From Escarpia spicata (taxonomy: Eukaryota; Annelida; Polychaeta; Sabellida; Siboglinidae), in NCBI GenBank assembly GCA_963995525.1, contig OZ023207.1, positions 32,215,549 to 32,279,548 on the forward strand: DNA of 64,000 nt, read 5' to 3'. Positions within the stretch are counted from its first letter, which is position 1. Each line of letters starts with the position of its first letter. The translations under genes and the position numbers were made by a program. The notes under the pieces are model-generated. The model worked only from the letters and a program-made list of their open reading frames with translations. It did not search any database and was not told where the DNA came from. Positions 1 through 10,327 of the stretch are shown piece by piece.

Positions 1-324
1 GCGGCTGGGAGATAATGCATAGTATGACTAGTGGTGCCATCTAGTGGTGGTCTATCTGACCAAGACAGCTGAAAGCTGCCAATACGTTCACCACCATCAT
101 CACTGGTTGGCCATTTCCATATAGGTCGACCATTCATTAGGGATGGAAGGTCTGTCTCTTCAGTATCAAGGTTTTTTCGCAGTTCAGCTTGGTGTATGTT
201 TTCTTCTGTTTCCCTCTGTTTTTCTTGCCACGTGTTGGCATCCACAGGATATATTGACACTGGTCCTTTGGTGTTGCAACAGCAATGGCCAGCTAGTTGT
301 AGGCTGGTCAGTGCTGTCGTAACA
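1..324 (-). CDS. Unidentified coding exon, runs off left edge
   Basis: On the minus strand a frame stays open for 107 codons from position 324 to the window edge. It is entered through a good acceptor (pyrimidine-rich stretch ending TTCTTCAG just above 324) with one leading base. The composition is protein-like: a Q/E/K-rich part (WQEKQRETEENIHQAEL) followed by a W/P/D/G-rich part (RPIWKWPTSDDGG). I do not recognise the family. A shortened copy of its two ends, including the intron side of the acceptor, lies at about 14228-14320, so this could belong to a duplicated gene or to a mobile element rather than a single-copy gene. It lies opposite to, and just before, the visible part of STING. Confidence 0.45.
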
Positions 325-486
325 CTGAAGAATAAAAGGTAAATTTGATAATGAAAGTTTATAAAAATTATAGATGTCACATACCCTGGGATATTTAGGT
401 TTATATATGTTTATATGTTATATAAGTTACTTCATTTTTATTCAAGGCAGTTTATCCAAAACTTGTAACAAATTTGGAACTTTCAG

Positions 487-3400
487 GAAATGAAGGCCAG
501 GCGATGACAAATCGACAGAGGATTATCCCCAAGCTTATCATTGTCAGTCCACAGTCGTGCTTCTGCTCCAACTCTATCACGGAAGTGGATGAGAACATTG
601 TGTTTGACGGATACATTCCATTTAAGGCATCTCGTGCTGGCAACATTGACAGGGATTACAAGAACAGTGTCTACAAAGTGACAGATCCTGACACAAACGA
701 AGTAAGGAAGACGTTCAGAAATGTTCACACCTGCTACAGATTTTTGCCAGCAATCTGTATTTTTTACTTTAACGAATACTGTGAATTTTATTTTAATAGC
801 AAGAATTAAACTTACTTTGGAGCAGTAGGTAAACATATGCAACGTATCGATGCAGTCAGGTCATGTGACGTGGCTCAGCTTTTGGCAGAATGATCTAGTT
901 GTAGATAGCGGGCAGTTAGTATCCCTGATCTCGGTCCATTGTAGGGGCTCACTGTTTGATGTACAGTAGATGGCCTCCTTTATTTTTCTCTTGTGCCATT
1001 TCTGTTCTCGGGCCAAGACCTTGGTGTTATCCATGGATATTGAGTGTCCTGTGGCCAGACAATGATCTCTACTCCTGTAGACTTATCCAGGATTGTATGT
1101 TCGTTAAGCTTCAGGCTGAGTGGTCTTTTGGTCATTCTGCCAAAATCTGTGATGCGTCACATGACATCAGTGTATGAACACGACCCGCTGTAGGGGAATG
1201 AACTGCTCCAAAGTAAGTTTAATTGAATCTTGGAGCCATCAACAATATCTTCCATATCATTATAAATTATATTGTTTGACATTTACATACATAGATTGTT
1301 GCCTTTGCTAGGGTTTAGTTTTTTATTTGTTCAATTTTAATGCATACATTTGAATTAGCAATGTTATACTTCATGTTTGAACTTTTATCATTAATTGTAT
1401 CAACACATTATCTTGTAAAAAACATTGTATTTAAATTTTACAGGTGAAATTTTATTGTTCGGTGTTTTATTAGGTTAAGTGACTTTTTTACAAGTTGTAA
1501 AACAGGCACATCTCATTCCATCACCTAATCGTGTATTTAAAAATATTTTTACCCATCTGAGATCAGTACAAATACATTGCATGGCTACAAAAAACTGCTT
1601 GCATGAAGTTGTTTTTATCTGTAATATACTTTCTCGCTGTAACTAGATAAAATGTCTGCATGGTCCAAGGTATAATAACAATACACTTTATTTATACACC
1701 ATCAAATCCGGGACTAATGTCCTACCTAGTGAGTACAACCTACCTCAACTTTGTCCTACCTAGTGAGTACAATCTACCTCAACTTTGTCCTACCTAGTGA
1801 GTACAACCTACCTCAACTTTGTCCTACCTAGTGAGTACAATCTACCTCAACTTTGTCCTACCTAGTGAGTACAACCTACCTCAACTTTGTTCTACCTAGT
1901 CAGCACAATCTACCTCAACTTTGTTCTACCTCGTCAGTACAATCTACCTCAACTTTGTTCTACCTCGTCAGTACAATCTACCTCAACTTTGTTCTACCTA
2001 GTCAGCACAATCTACCTCAACTTTGTTCTACCTAGTCATCACAATCTACCTCAACTTTGTTCTACCTAGTCAGCACAACCTACCTCAACTTTGTTCTACC
2101 TAGTCAGCACAATCTACCTCAACTTTGTTCTACCTAGTCATCACAATCTACCTCAACTTTGTTCTACCTAGTCAGCACAATCTACCTCAACTTTGTTCTA
2201 CCTAGTCAGCACAATCTACCTCAACTTTGTTCTACCTAGTCAGCACAATCTACCTCAACTTTGTTCTACCTAGTCAGTACAATCTACCTCAACTTTGTTC
2301 TACCTAGTCAGTACAATCTACCTCAACTTTGTTCTACCTAGTCAGTACAATCTACCTCAACTTTGTTCTACCTAGTCAGTACAATCTACCTCAACTTTGT
2401 TCTACCTAGTCAGTACAATCTACCTCAACTTTGTTCTACCTGGTCAGTACAATCTACTTCAACTTTGTTCTACCTAGTCAGCACAATCTACCTCAACTTT
2501 GTTCTACCTAGTCAGTACAATCTACCTCAACTTTGTTCTACCTAGTCAGTACAATCTACCTCAACTTTGTTCTACCTAGTCAGTACAATCTACCTCAACT
2601 TTGTTCTACCTAGTCAGTACAATCTACCTCAACTTTGTTCTACCTAGTCAGTACAATCTACCTCAACTTTGTTATAACTAGTCAGTACAATCTACCTCAA
2701 CTTTGTTCTACCTAGTCAGTACAATCTACCTCAACTTTGTTCTACCTAGTCAGTACAATCTACCTCAACTTTGTTCTACCTAGTCAGTACAATCTACCTC
2801 AACTTTGTTCTACCTAGTCAGTACAATCTACCTCAACTTTGTTCTACCTAGTCAGTACAATCTACCTCAACTTTGTTCTACCTAGTCAGTACAATCTACC
2901 TCAACTTTGTTCTACCTAGTCAGTACAATCTACCTCAACTTTGTTCTACCTAGTCAGCACAATCTACCTCAACTTTGTTCTACCTAGTCAGTACAATCTA
3001 CCTCAACTTTGTTCTACCTAGTCATCACAATCTACCTCAACTTTGTTCTACCTAGTCAGCACAATCTACCTCAACTTTGTTCTACCTAGTCAGCACAATC
3101 TACCTCAACTTTGTTCTACCTAGTCAGCACAATCTACCTCAACTTTGTTCTACCTAGTCAGTACAATCTTCCTCTCCTTGTCTCATTTTGTACGTTTTTG
3201 GAGTTGTACATTTTTTGCTCGCTCATCTATTTTTGGTTTTATTAATACACTGTTTTTATTTATGCATCAGCATCGGGGAAAAGTGGGTACTTGCTTGTCA
3301 GAACTATGAATAATTGGTGTCCCAATACATACGGACAAAAATAATTACATTTACAAAGGTTTCCCAAAATATACGGTGCAGAAAAATAATTAGTTTTCTA

Positions 3401-6400
3401 GATTTTTAGGGTGTCAAAACATATGGTGTCCCAATACATTATGGGTCATTATGGTACTGGATCATAAAATAAATAAAAGGCTATGTTACATTAAATAAGT
3501 TGATTAAATACAAAAATCTGATGCTAAGATAAAACAAAAAATTAATTAAAACGAAGTTTGAATAATACAAAGGTTAAATGAGGTCTGACTATATTAGTTT
3601 AAGAAAAGAAACGTCTTCAGTAATTTTCCAAACTTCCCAAGATATGGCATTATAACAGCAGTTTTAAGTGTAACTCAGTTTCTGAATGTAAGGGAATACG
3701 AGAAACCAATATATCAGGTGGCATTCTATTATATACATGTCAAGGAAAACGAGCATTCAACATGTTACAGCAGGGTCAGGTCAGAGTAGCTCCAGGCCCA
3801 TATTGGTCAAGCATCGGGGGTGTGTCTCAATGTGTCAGCATCAGGGGGGTGTATTAATATGTCAGCATCGGGGGGGTGTATCAATATGTCAGCATCGGGG
3901 GCATGTCTCAGTATGTCAGCATCAGGGGCGTGTCTCAATATGTCGGCATCGGGGGCATGTCTCAATATGTCAACATTGAGGGCGTGTCTCAATATGTCAG
4001 CATCGGGGGCGTGTCTCAATATGTCAGCATTGAGGGCATGCCTCAATATGTCAGCTGTCGAGAACTGAGATTTCACTAGAATCTCACACTTTGAAAATAA
4101 ATTATGAGTAAACCATTATTAATTCTTAGGTGCATAGGCCTAAACAATTGCTTTTTGTTCCCCTTTAAATTCTGTATAAATCCACGGAAATCTGTATATA
4201 ATTTTCATAGATTTATTAGCATATGCCATTCCTGTTCCCTGATAGACTGAGAAATACACTTACATCAAGCAAAATCCTCTAAATACCCTGACATCTACCT
4301 CTTGTATCAGAAGTATTTGAGCTTTTACAACTACAAGTTTGTCGTACTATAGTATACTATACTCCTCTGATGAACACAAGAAAATATTAACTTTATCAAC
4401 ATTTTTCCATTTGAAAAAGTCCACCTTCAGTTTCTTTAGACAATGCAAAGTAACAATTCCATAATGTAATTCCAGCTTTAACTACTTGTGGAGCGCCGTG
4501 GCACAGTAGCTAGAGCTTCGCATTTTCAACTGAGAGAACCCGGGTTCGAATCCTGTGCTGCGGTGTCGAACCTTGGGCAAGTTCGTTCACTCTACGTTCT
4601 CAGAGCTGTATAAATGAGTACCTGGATATGGACAATGGTGGATATTTGTGTACAGTCTTCATGCATTAATTGCAACATGGTTGAATGCTTCCCAGAGAAG
4701 TTGAGATGGTGTTCAATTGAACAGGTGTGCCAGGGAGTAAAGTGTAAAGCGCTTAGAGTATCCCTGAGGACTGGATACTGCGCTATATAAGAACTTACCT
4801 TTACTTTACTTCTAGGTGTATTATGCTGTCCTGGAGTTTGCCACGCCCATCCTGTCACTCTATGAGATGGAGCAGGGAGCAATCGCTGGTTTGAACACAC
4901 AAAATAAAGATGTACAGAAGAAGATGTTTGACACCAAGTTGAAGGAGATCTTGGAGCACCCCAACAACCGGCAGTGCAGGGGCCGGGCCACCCTGCTGCC
5001 CTACGCAGGTACCACTGTACGCATTAAGCTGGCTTTACACCAGGCGACGCCATCGCCGCGACCACGAGCGCTTGAGTCGTTTGTGCAATGTGTATACTAT
5101 ACAATATAGGTATGTAAATACTACATAGGTATATAAATACTACACAGGTGTGTAAATACTACATAGGTGTGTAAATACTACATAGGTGTGTAAATACTAC
5201 ATAGGTATGTAAATACAACGTAGCTGCGATTGTACCACTTACAATGTCATCCCTTCATCGCCCCGATGCCTGTGTTGTTGCATAACGGCTCCTTGTGGTC
5301 ACATGACACTTCCCGTCTCGAGCAACTAGCTATTGTGTTGTGTATTCATGTATGCACCCCATATCGCTGTACATCGCTAGTGATATAATTTGGCCTTGAC
5401 ATTTCTTAATGACGTTAATATCGCCTCGTCGTGGTGACAGCGCCACCTGGTGTAAAGCCTGCTTCAGTGTCATGTACTGTATACCGGTGAACCGGTTTTT
5501 CTATACAGTTTTGAAACCGGTGTTTTATTCAGCCAAACCGGTACTGCATAAGGTATGTATACATCGTCAACTAATGATGCTTAAACAGTGCATTATTTTT
5601 GAGGCGAGCGATTGCTCTTGCTCCTTACCGCTCGCACTAATCGCTCATCTAGGGAGTGATTTATTTATCGCTCACACTGATTGCCATTAACGCTCGCGTC
5701 ACCAGACCTACTGTATGTGGTGCCCTCTATCGACAAAATATACACCCATTTGTTTGAAGGAAAGTCTTCTTGTTATTAGCATTGGCGCCCAGTTGCCGAC
5801 CATTTCCAGAGCCATGACTTGTAGTTTGCTCATTGCTCAACAGGATTCTTGTCAGTGGGCCGTCGTTTGAAAGTCATAGATCATTAATTAGCTGCAATTT
5901 TCCGCATCAGGTAGCGGTGAAATAAAAACCGTGTCATGGCTGCTGCAGCAGAGGCTGCACTTGCGATAACACACGATCTCTGCTCGGGTGATGGGTGTGC
6001 GGTTGTAGCCATGGTGCCGACAGCTAGCATCCATCACATAAACAAAACAACTTAATCATCAGAGTCATTACACTGCTGTCATTTTCTGTAACACTTTCTG
6101 TAGTGCTTCCAGTCTCAAATGTTTTATCAGTATGCATCTTTTCAATCTGTGCCAATGCTTGATGTCCCAAATTGACCTGATCGAATTAATTTTGCATAAT
6201 GGATATCGCTATAGCATGGCTAGCCTCGATTGCGTTTTGGCATGACTGGGCAGTGGCGTCACCAGACAGACAAACAGGAACGCCACCTAGCGGATAAAAA
6301 TAAACTAATAAATCGCTCTAGCTAAATTATTTGGCATATTTAGGCGAGCGATTTATTGCTCGCCTAGCTTTTTCAAATGTGAAGCACTGCTTAAATATTC

Positions 6401-9021
6401 CCCAAAACATAAATGTCATTCCATATGAATCAAAATACTAGACAAGCCGTGAGCACAATCTACCTCAACTTTGTTCTACCTATTGAGTACAACCGAAAAG
6501 GAACATACTTCGAACTGTATAGAATGATGCCAATGCCTACAACTCGTCCTTCATTTTGTTTTAATATCGTCTATGCAAAATGGATTTTTAGTTCCTTGGG
6601 CCAAACGTTCAATGAACTTATGCCATCACTCTGCGTCCGCCATCTGCCGTTAGTTGCCGTATCTCAGAAACTGTTCAGCAACTTTTTCTCTAATTCTGCA
6701 TAGACGTATCTTTGGGTACTATGACTATGCACGAGAAATCTGTATTTGATTGAATCATTTTAAGGACCCCGTAATTTTCACATTTTGCCTATTTTTTCAA
6801 AAACTCTTCAGTAACGTTTTCTCTGATTTTGCATAGACATTTCATGTGGTAGTGTCACTATACACAAGAAATCTGTATTTGATTAAATCATTCTAAGGGC
6901 ACCTCAGGGCCCACCAAAATGCAAAATATTCTTGCTATTTCCCTACTGCTGTAAGCCTCCTGCAACCACTGATCTCTATTTATAACTGGATAGTGGACTT
7001 TGCCCTGATCACTGGGGTGGCTGAGTGGAGCGGCCAGCAGTAAACCTGTGTATTGGACTAGTCTTGGCTCACGGCCTGCCATTGTCCCAGTGTCAAACTG
7101 AATGCCTCTGTGTGGGCTGTAGCTATAATGTGTAATGGGGATCCCTATTGAACTGGCAGAACCTGATAAACTTTAAAACAGCAATAGATATAATTATCAA
7201 TGCAATATAATGATATGATCCAGGATTAAAATAAAATAACTTAGGTATAAAATAATATATAAAATTAGGTATACTCGAAAACGTTAAAGCATATTTAGCC
7301 AAAATTATAAGGAATATTATTAAGATGTTTTATTATACATGTTGCAGCTATTACTTCACTCCAATGCAATTAGTATTATGTCATTAATTGCAACTGTTTT
7401 TAAGTCAAAATGCACAGTATGTATATGTACCTTGTGAACAAATAAAGTTTGATCATAGTTCATCTCTTTCTTCTTTCCATTCCGGGGGAAGGTGGTTGGG
7501 CAAAATGACAACAGAAAATGTGTGCACATTTTCTTAAACAACCTTTAACTGTGTTTCATGCGAGATTGCAGCTCACCAACTCTCTTGCAAGGTTTCTACA
7601 ACCACTGGAAATTGGCCTAAATAGCAGAGTATTGGGATAAAATTCTACAGTATTTTTAATAACACATTAACTAATATATACAATCTTCACAAAACGGTCT
7701 ACTAGAATATTTTATTTCCAGGTGTACCTTCACTGGCATGCTTATAGTCTCCACTAAACATGTCAATATTTTACTTCCATCATAACCCTTAATGATCTGT
7801 AACTATGATTCACCAAAAACTATTTCATTAATATTACAAACTCACGATATAGTCCAAAGGACTTCAGGGCCTCTTGGCCCATTTTTGATTTGTGACGTTA
7901 ATTATGTTTCAAATCATCGATCACAGAATTTTGTGTATAACAAAAAACGTATACAGTACTGTGTACCGTATAAAATATATAGTTTAGTACCCCTGGCAGA
8001 TCGCTTTGCAAAACTGAAAAAAACTTAGTTAAGCTCAGCCAAAGATGTCTTTTTCGTTTCAGCCAACAAGTGAACCCATGTTTTCTGTATTTTTCGGGGA
8101 CTAGAAGTAATTAATGCTGCTCAGCCGCTCTTGAGAATGTTGGGATTCCATGAAGTCATTGGCTTTGTCTTAAACCAAGGTTACATGTCACTTCCTGTGA
8201 CTAAGTAATGAGGATGGTAATCTACTAAGTTCTGTAACAAATTTTAAAAACACCAGTTATTAAATTATGTTGTGGTTAGGAATTGAAATGGCAGTTCTGG
8301 AGTTGGTCTAATGGTTTTTAAAGATTTGAAATTTGAGTTGGCGGAAATGTGGTAAACTCAACATTTTTTGAAATTGTGGGTGGCCAGTAATGCAAGCAAG
8401 TAGGCGGTTACCCCAACAAGACACATCTTTTTATAAATTATTTTAACAATTTCATAGTACATTTAACATTAGTCTTACATAACTATACATATATTAATTT
8501 ATTTTTATTAATTTATTAGAATTAAACTATTATTGTTACTATTTTTAATAGTTTGTATATGTGTTTATTTAATTAAGAAAACAGTTGGTTTTTATTAGTA
8601 CAAATGTAGTAATATTTACATATTGCTTTGCATGTTAGCATTTTAAAATATGTGTGGTTTTATATGTTATTAATTAATTTGTGATGTGTCCACTGTACAG
8701 TAGAAAGAACAGTTATTTGGAGATATAAGAAATGTATTATTAACATGTTTAGTGGTAGGAGATGGGGTGTAATGTGCACATGGGCATGAAACAGTTGTCG
8801 TTGATTGGTATATGGTGGTCAAATATGGTCAGTGTATACTGAGATGTTCTTTTGTAGACACGCCGGGTAAGGAGACTGAACACCAGCAAGTGGTCAGATT
8901 GTCCAGTGTTGTGGTCAAGTACATCCGCCATGAGCTGCACAAACAGGCTCAAGCTGCTGTGCTGCAACCTCAGTTTGACGAGGCCATGGAGAAACTGGGT
9001 CAGCTGAACCATGCAGAATGA
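487..9021 (+). CDS. STING1: STING, C-terminal ligand-binding domain (three last exons)
   Basis: STING is the ER membrane receptor for cyclic dinucleotides made by cGAS-like enzymes. Exons 487-701, 4816-5008 and 8858-9021 join in phase (0, then 1) and give about 190 residues. The first carries IIPKLIIVSPQSC, then DENIVF and RDYKNSVYKV; the second begins with VLEFATP and contains an acidic/basic helix (KEILEHPNN); the third has a helix VVRLSSVVVKYIRHEL. These line up with the human binding domain, including the counterparts of R238 and Y240 (RDY), E260 and T263 (LEFAT). The four membrane helices are not in the window, so earlier exons must lie to the left. The protein ends GQLNHAE-stop with no pLxIS/TBK1-binding tail, as in many invertebrate STINGs. 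The stop region is tandemly copied. Family call is firm; 5' extent unknown. Confidence 0.9.
806..1224. mobile_element. MITE-like foldback element
   Basis: The ends are inverted copies: the 23 bases from 806 (beginning AATTAAACTTACTTTGG) recur exactly reversed at 1202-1224, and a further inverted block around 873-906 (GTCATGTGACG, then TTTTGGCAGAATGA) recurs at about 1133-1168. The length is about 420 bp with no coding capacity. I could not define a clear target-site duplication. Confidence 0.6.
1718..3170. repeat. 34-bp tandem array, about 43 copies
   Basis: The unit contains TCTACCTAGTCAGTACAAT followed by CTACCTCAACTTTG. Copies differ by single bases (GTCAGT, GTCAGC, GTCATC, GTGAGT), and the first four or five at the left edge form an older variant (GTCC...GTGAGT). 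It lies in a STING intron. Open frames across it are repeat artefacts. A lone 1.3-copy piece occurs at about 6449-6494. Confidence 0.95.
3250..3445. repeat. Dispersed repeat with CCCAATACATACGG motif
   Basis: This segment (GTGTCCCAATACATACGG, AAAAATAATTA, GGTTTCCCAAAA, GGTGCAGAAAAATAAT) is shared with 28180-28450, where its edge has expanded into the 17-bp array. No coding frame is seen. Confidence 0.6.
3807..4065. repeat. 27-bp tandem array, about 9-10 copies
   Basis: The unit is of the form ATGTCAGCATCGGGGGCGTG plus TCTCAAT, with A/G and C/T variants. The length is a multiple of three, so it is open in several frames, but nothing indicates translation. It lies in a STING intron. Confidence 0.9.
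4489..4812 (+). mobile_element. tRNA-headed SINE, full-length
   Basis: The head carries an A-box-like CAGTAGCTAGAGC and a B box GGTTCGAATCC. The body has the conserved string GTTCGTTCACTCTACG and GAATGAGTACCTGG-type sequence, and the tail is TTACCTTTACTTTACT. The same element is present reversed at 25607-25886 and as a fragment at 26337-26515. The tail runs directly into the acceptor of the STING exon at 4816. Confidence 0.85.
5030..5462. mobile_element. MITE-like element with about 40-bp inverted ends
   Basis: GGCTTTACACCAGGCGACG at 5031 recurs, with mismatches, as the reverse complement of the sequence ending TGGTGTAAAGCC at about 5460. The internal part includes a 19-bp array (5107-5218). 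It has no coding capacity and sits 22 bases behind the STING exon donor. Confidence 0.5.
5107..5218. repeat. 19-bp tandem array, about 6 copies
   Basis: The unit is AGGTGTGTAAATACTACAT with minor variants. It is short and young-looking, and lies inside the MITE-like element. Confidence 0.85.
5580..6390. repeat. Possible non-autonomous element rich in GCGAGCGATT motifs
   Basis: GAGGCGAGCGATTGCTC near 5600 and GGCGAGCGATTTATTGCTCGCC near 6342 form partly inverted matches. GCGTCACCAGAC occurs near both 5695 and 6247. This suggests the two ends of one short DNA element, but boundaries and target duplication are not resolved. Confidence 0.35.
6449..6494 (+). repeat. Isolated 34-bp satellite piece
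   Basis: GAGCACAATCTACCTCAACT followed by TTGTTCTACCTATTGAGTAC is about 1.3 copies of the 34-bp unit arrayed at 1718-3170, here alone, 3.3 kb away. Confidence 0.8.
6655..6905 (+). repeat. Dispersed repeat, two tandem copies
   Basis: Each copy reads AAACTGTTCAG-like, TTTTCTCTAATTTTGCATAG, then a TATTTGATTGAATCATTCTAAG-like end (shortened here). Further copies lie at about 11270-11400 and 12675-12800. It is non-coding, with no terminal structure seen. Confidence 0.6.
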
Positions 9022-9125
9022 AAGGCAGTGGAGAAACTGGGTCAGCTGAACCACGCAGAATGAAAGGCAGTGGAGAAACTGAGTCAGCTGAACCACGCAG
9101 AATGAAAGGCAGTTGAGAAATGAGG
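8989..9125 (+). repeat. 42-bp tandem copies of the STING stop-codon region
   Basis: GAGAAACTGGGTCAGCTGAA recurs at 8989, 9031 and 9073, with a decayed fourth start at 9115, an exact 42-bp period. The first copy is the real C-terminal coding end with TGA at 9019-9021. The next two are in the same frame, each ending in its own TGA, so they form coding-like 3' UTR. Confidence 0.9.
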
Positions 9126-9426
9126 TCACCTGCCCACTTTTTAATGTGAAAAAATATATATTCATAGTAAAATTGATATATTTTCTGCATAGATTGCTAT
9201 TTTAGTTATGCAATAGAAATTGTGCAATATCCTAGTGAACAGCATTTGATTCCGCAATATTGGTTTTTAAGGTACTAGTAGTGTAATATATATATATATA
9301 TATATATGTTTTTAAGTAGTCCATACTAGTTATATCTATGACTTTTTATCCAGAGTTATTTCATATGATGTGGCATTTAACCCTACTGCTATTTAAAAAA
9401 ATGTATGCATTTGTTGGTTTTGTGAG

Positions 9427-9620
9427 GTTTACTCCACCCTTCCCTATACAATTTGTGGTGTGTTAGAGTTTTACCCCACCCTTCCCTATACAATTCGTGG
9501 TGTGTTAGAGTTTTACCCCACCCTTCCCTATACAATTCGTGGTGTGTTAGAGTTTTACCCCACCCTTCCCTATGCAATTTGTGGTGTGTTAGAGTTTTAT
9601 CCCGCCCTTCCCTATACTAC
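9427..9620. repeat. 43-bp tandem array, about 4.5 copies
   Basis: The unit contains CACCCTTCCCTATACAATTC and GTGGTGTGTTAGAGTTTTAC. It lies downstream of STING and is non-coding. Confidence 0.9.
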
Positions 9621-9665
9621 AACTTATGGTGTATTTGAGATGATTGTTTACAAAGTCGCAAAGGG

Positions 9666-9975
9666 TACCTGATGTTTTGGCCCACACCGATGGATGGTTC
9701 GGCCCACTTCACAAAAATCCAGAGTGTGATGTCGGGTGTTTCAGCCCACACGATAGTGGGAATTCAAAGCGGCGGGACGATTCGGCCCACGTCGTGTATG
9801 AAGTAATTACATTAACAAATAAAGTATGACCATAATATGCAAGTCGAAATAGTTGCAGGAATATAAACAGTTAAAATACACAAGTCGATTCCATCTTCCG
9901 ATTGACTATGCAACAGAAGCAAGATGGATGGTTTGGCCCACGCAAGCACAAAAGGGTCACCCATCATGGGTCGAA
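9666..9975. repeat. Cluster of GATGGTTCGGCCCAC-type motifs
   Basis: Several copies of a 15-20 base word (GATGGTTCGGCCCAC, GGGTGTTTCAGCCCAC, GACGATTCGGCCCAC, GATGGTTTGGCCCAC) are spaced irregularly. Reverse-complement clusters occur at 38740-38990 and mixed ones at 37620-38200. They resemble subterminal repeats of a DNA transposon. Confidence 0.55.
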
Positions 9976-10327
9976 ACATCCGATATCCATCTCAACGATG
10001 CAGGGCATTACATATATGAGTGGATGATACTTTAGTCATCACCTCGTATTGTGAAGGAAATAAAGAGTTACAGTGGCTCTACCTGTTGAGTGGAACATAT
10101 ATTAAGGGTAATTCGCTGGTCCTAAAGTAGCTACGGGCCATTATATTGGTGAAAAACTCAACATATCTTCATAAAATTTGAGGATTATATTAGTTAGGTG
10201 AAGATTGTTGGACTTGTAAAAAATTTGTTAATTTGCATACTTGTTGCCATGACAATGGTGATTTATGTTGCTATCAAAGAATGCCCCCATGAATATTTTG
10301 TTTACGATAAATTATAGCAAATACCAT

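Larger units (their letters stand above)
702..4815 (+). other. STING intron between the first two visible exons
   Basis: The intron of 4.1 kb begins GTAAGG and ends TTCTAG. It holds, in order, a foldback MITE-like element, about 450 bases of AT-rich unique-looking DNA, the 34-bp array, an AT-rich stretch with a dispersed repeat at about 3300-3440, the 27-bp array and a complete SINE that ends at the acceptor. No coding exon was seen in the remainder. Confidence 0.7.
5009..8857 (+). other. Last STING intron
   Basis: The intron begins GTACCA and ends TTTTGTAG. It holds a MITE-like inverted repeat right behind the exon, a short 19-bp array, a GCGAGCGATT-rich stretch (5580-6390), two tandem copies of a dispersed repeat (6655-6905) and then about 1.8 kb of AT-rich DNA (7000-8850) in which I see no gene. 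Confidence 0.6.

Noticed and set aside
483..842. 119-codon minus-strand frame opposite the STING exon
   Set aside because: It is the antisense shadow of a well-supported STING exon.
4530..4560. tRNA gene suggested by the B box GGTTCGAATCC
   Set aside because: No cloverleaf or anticodon arm can be built, and the same head recurs attached to SINE bodies.
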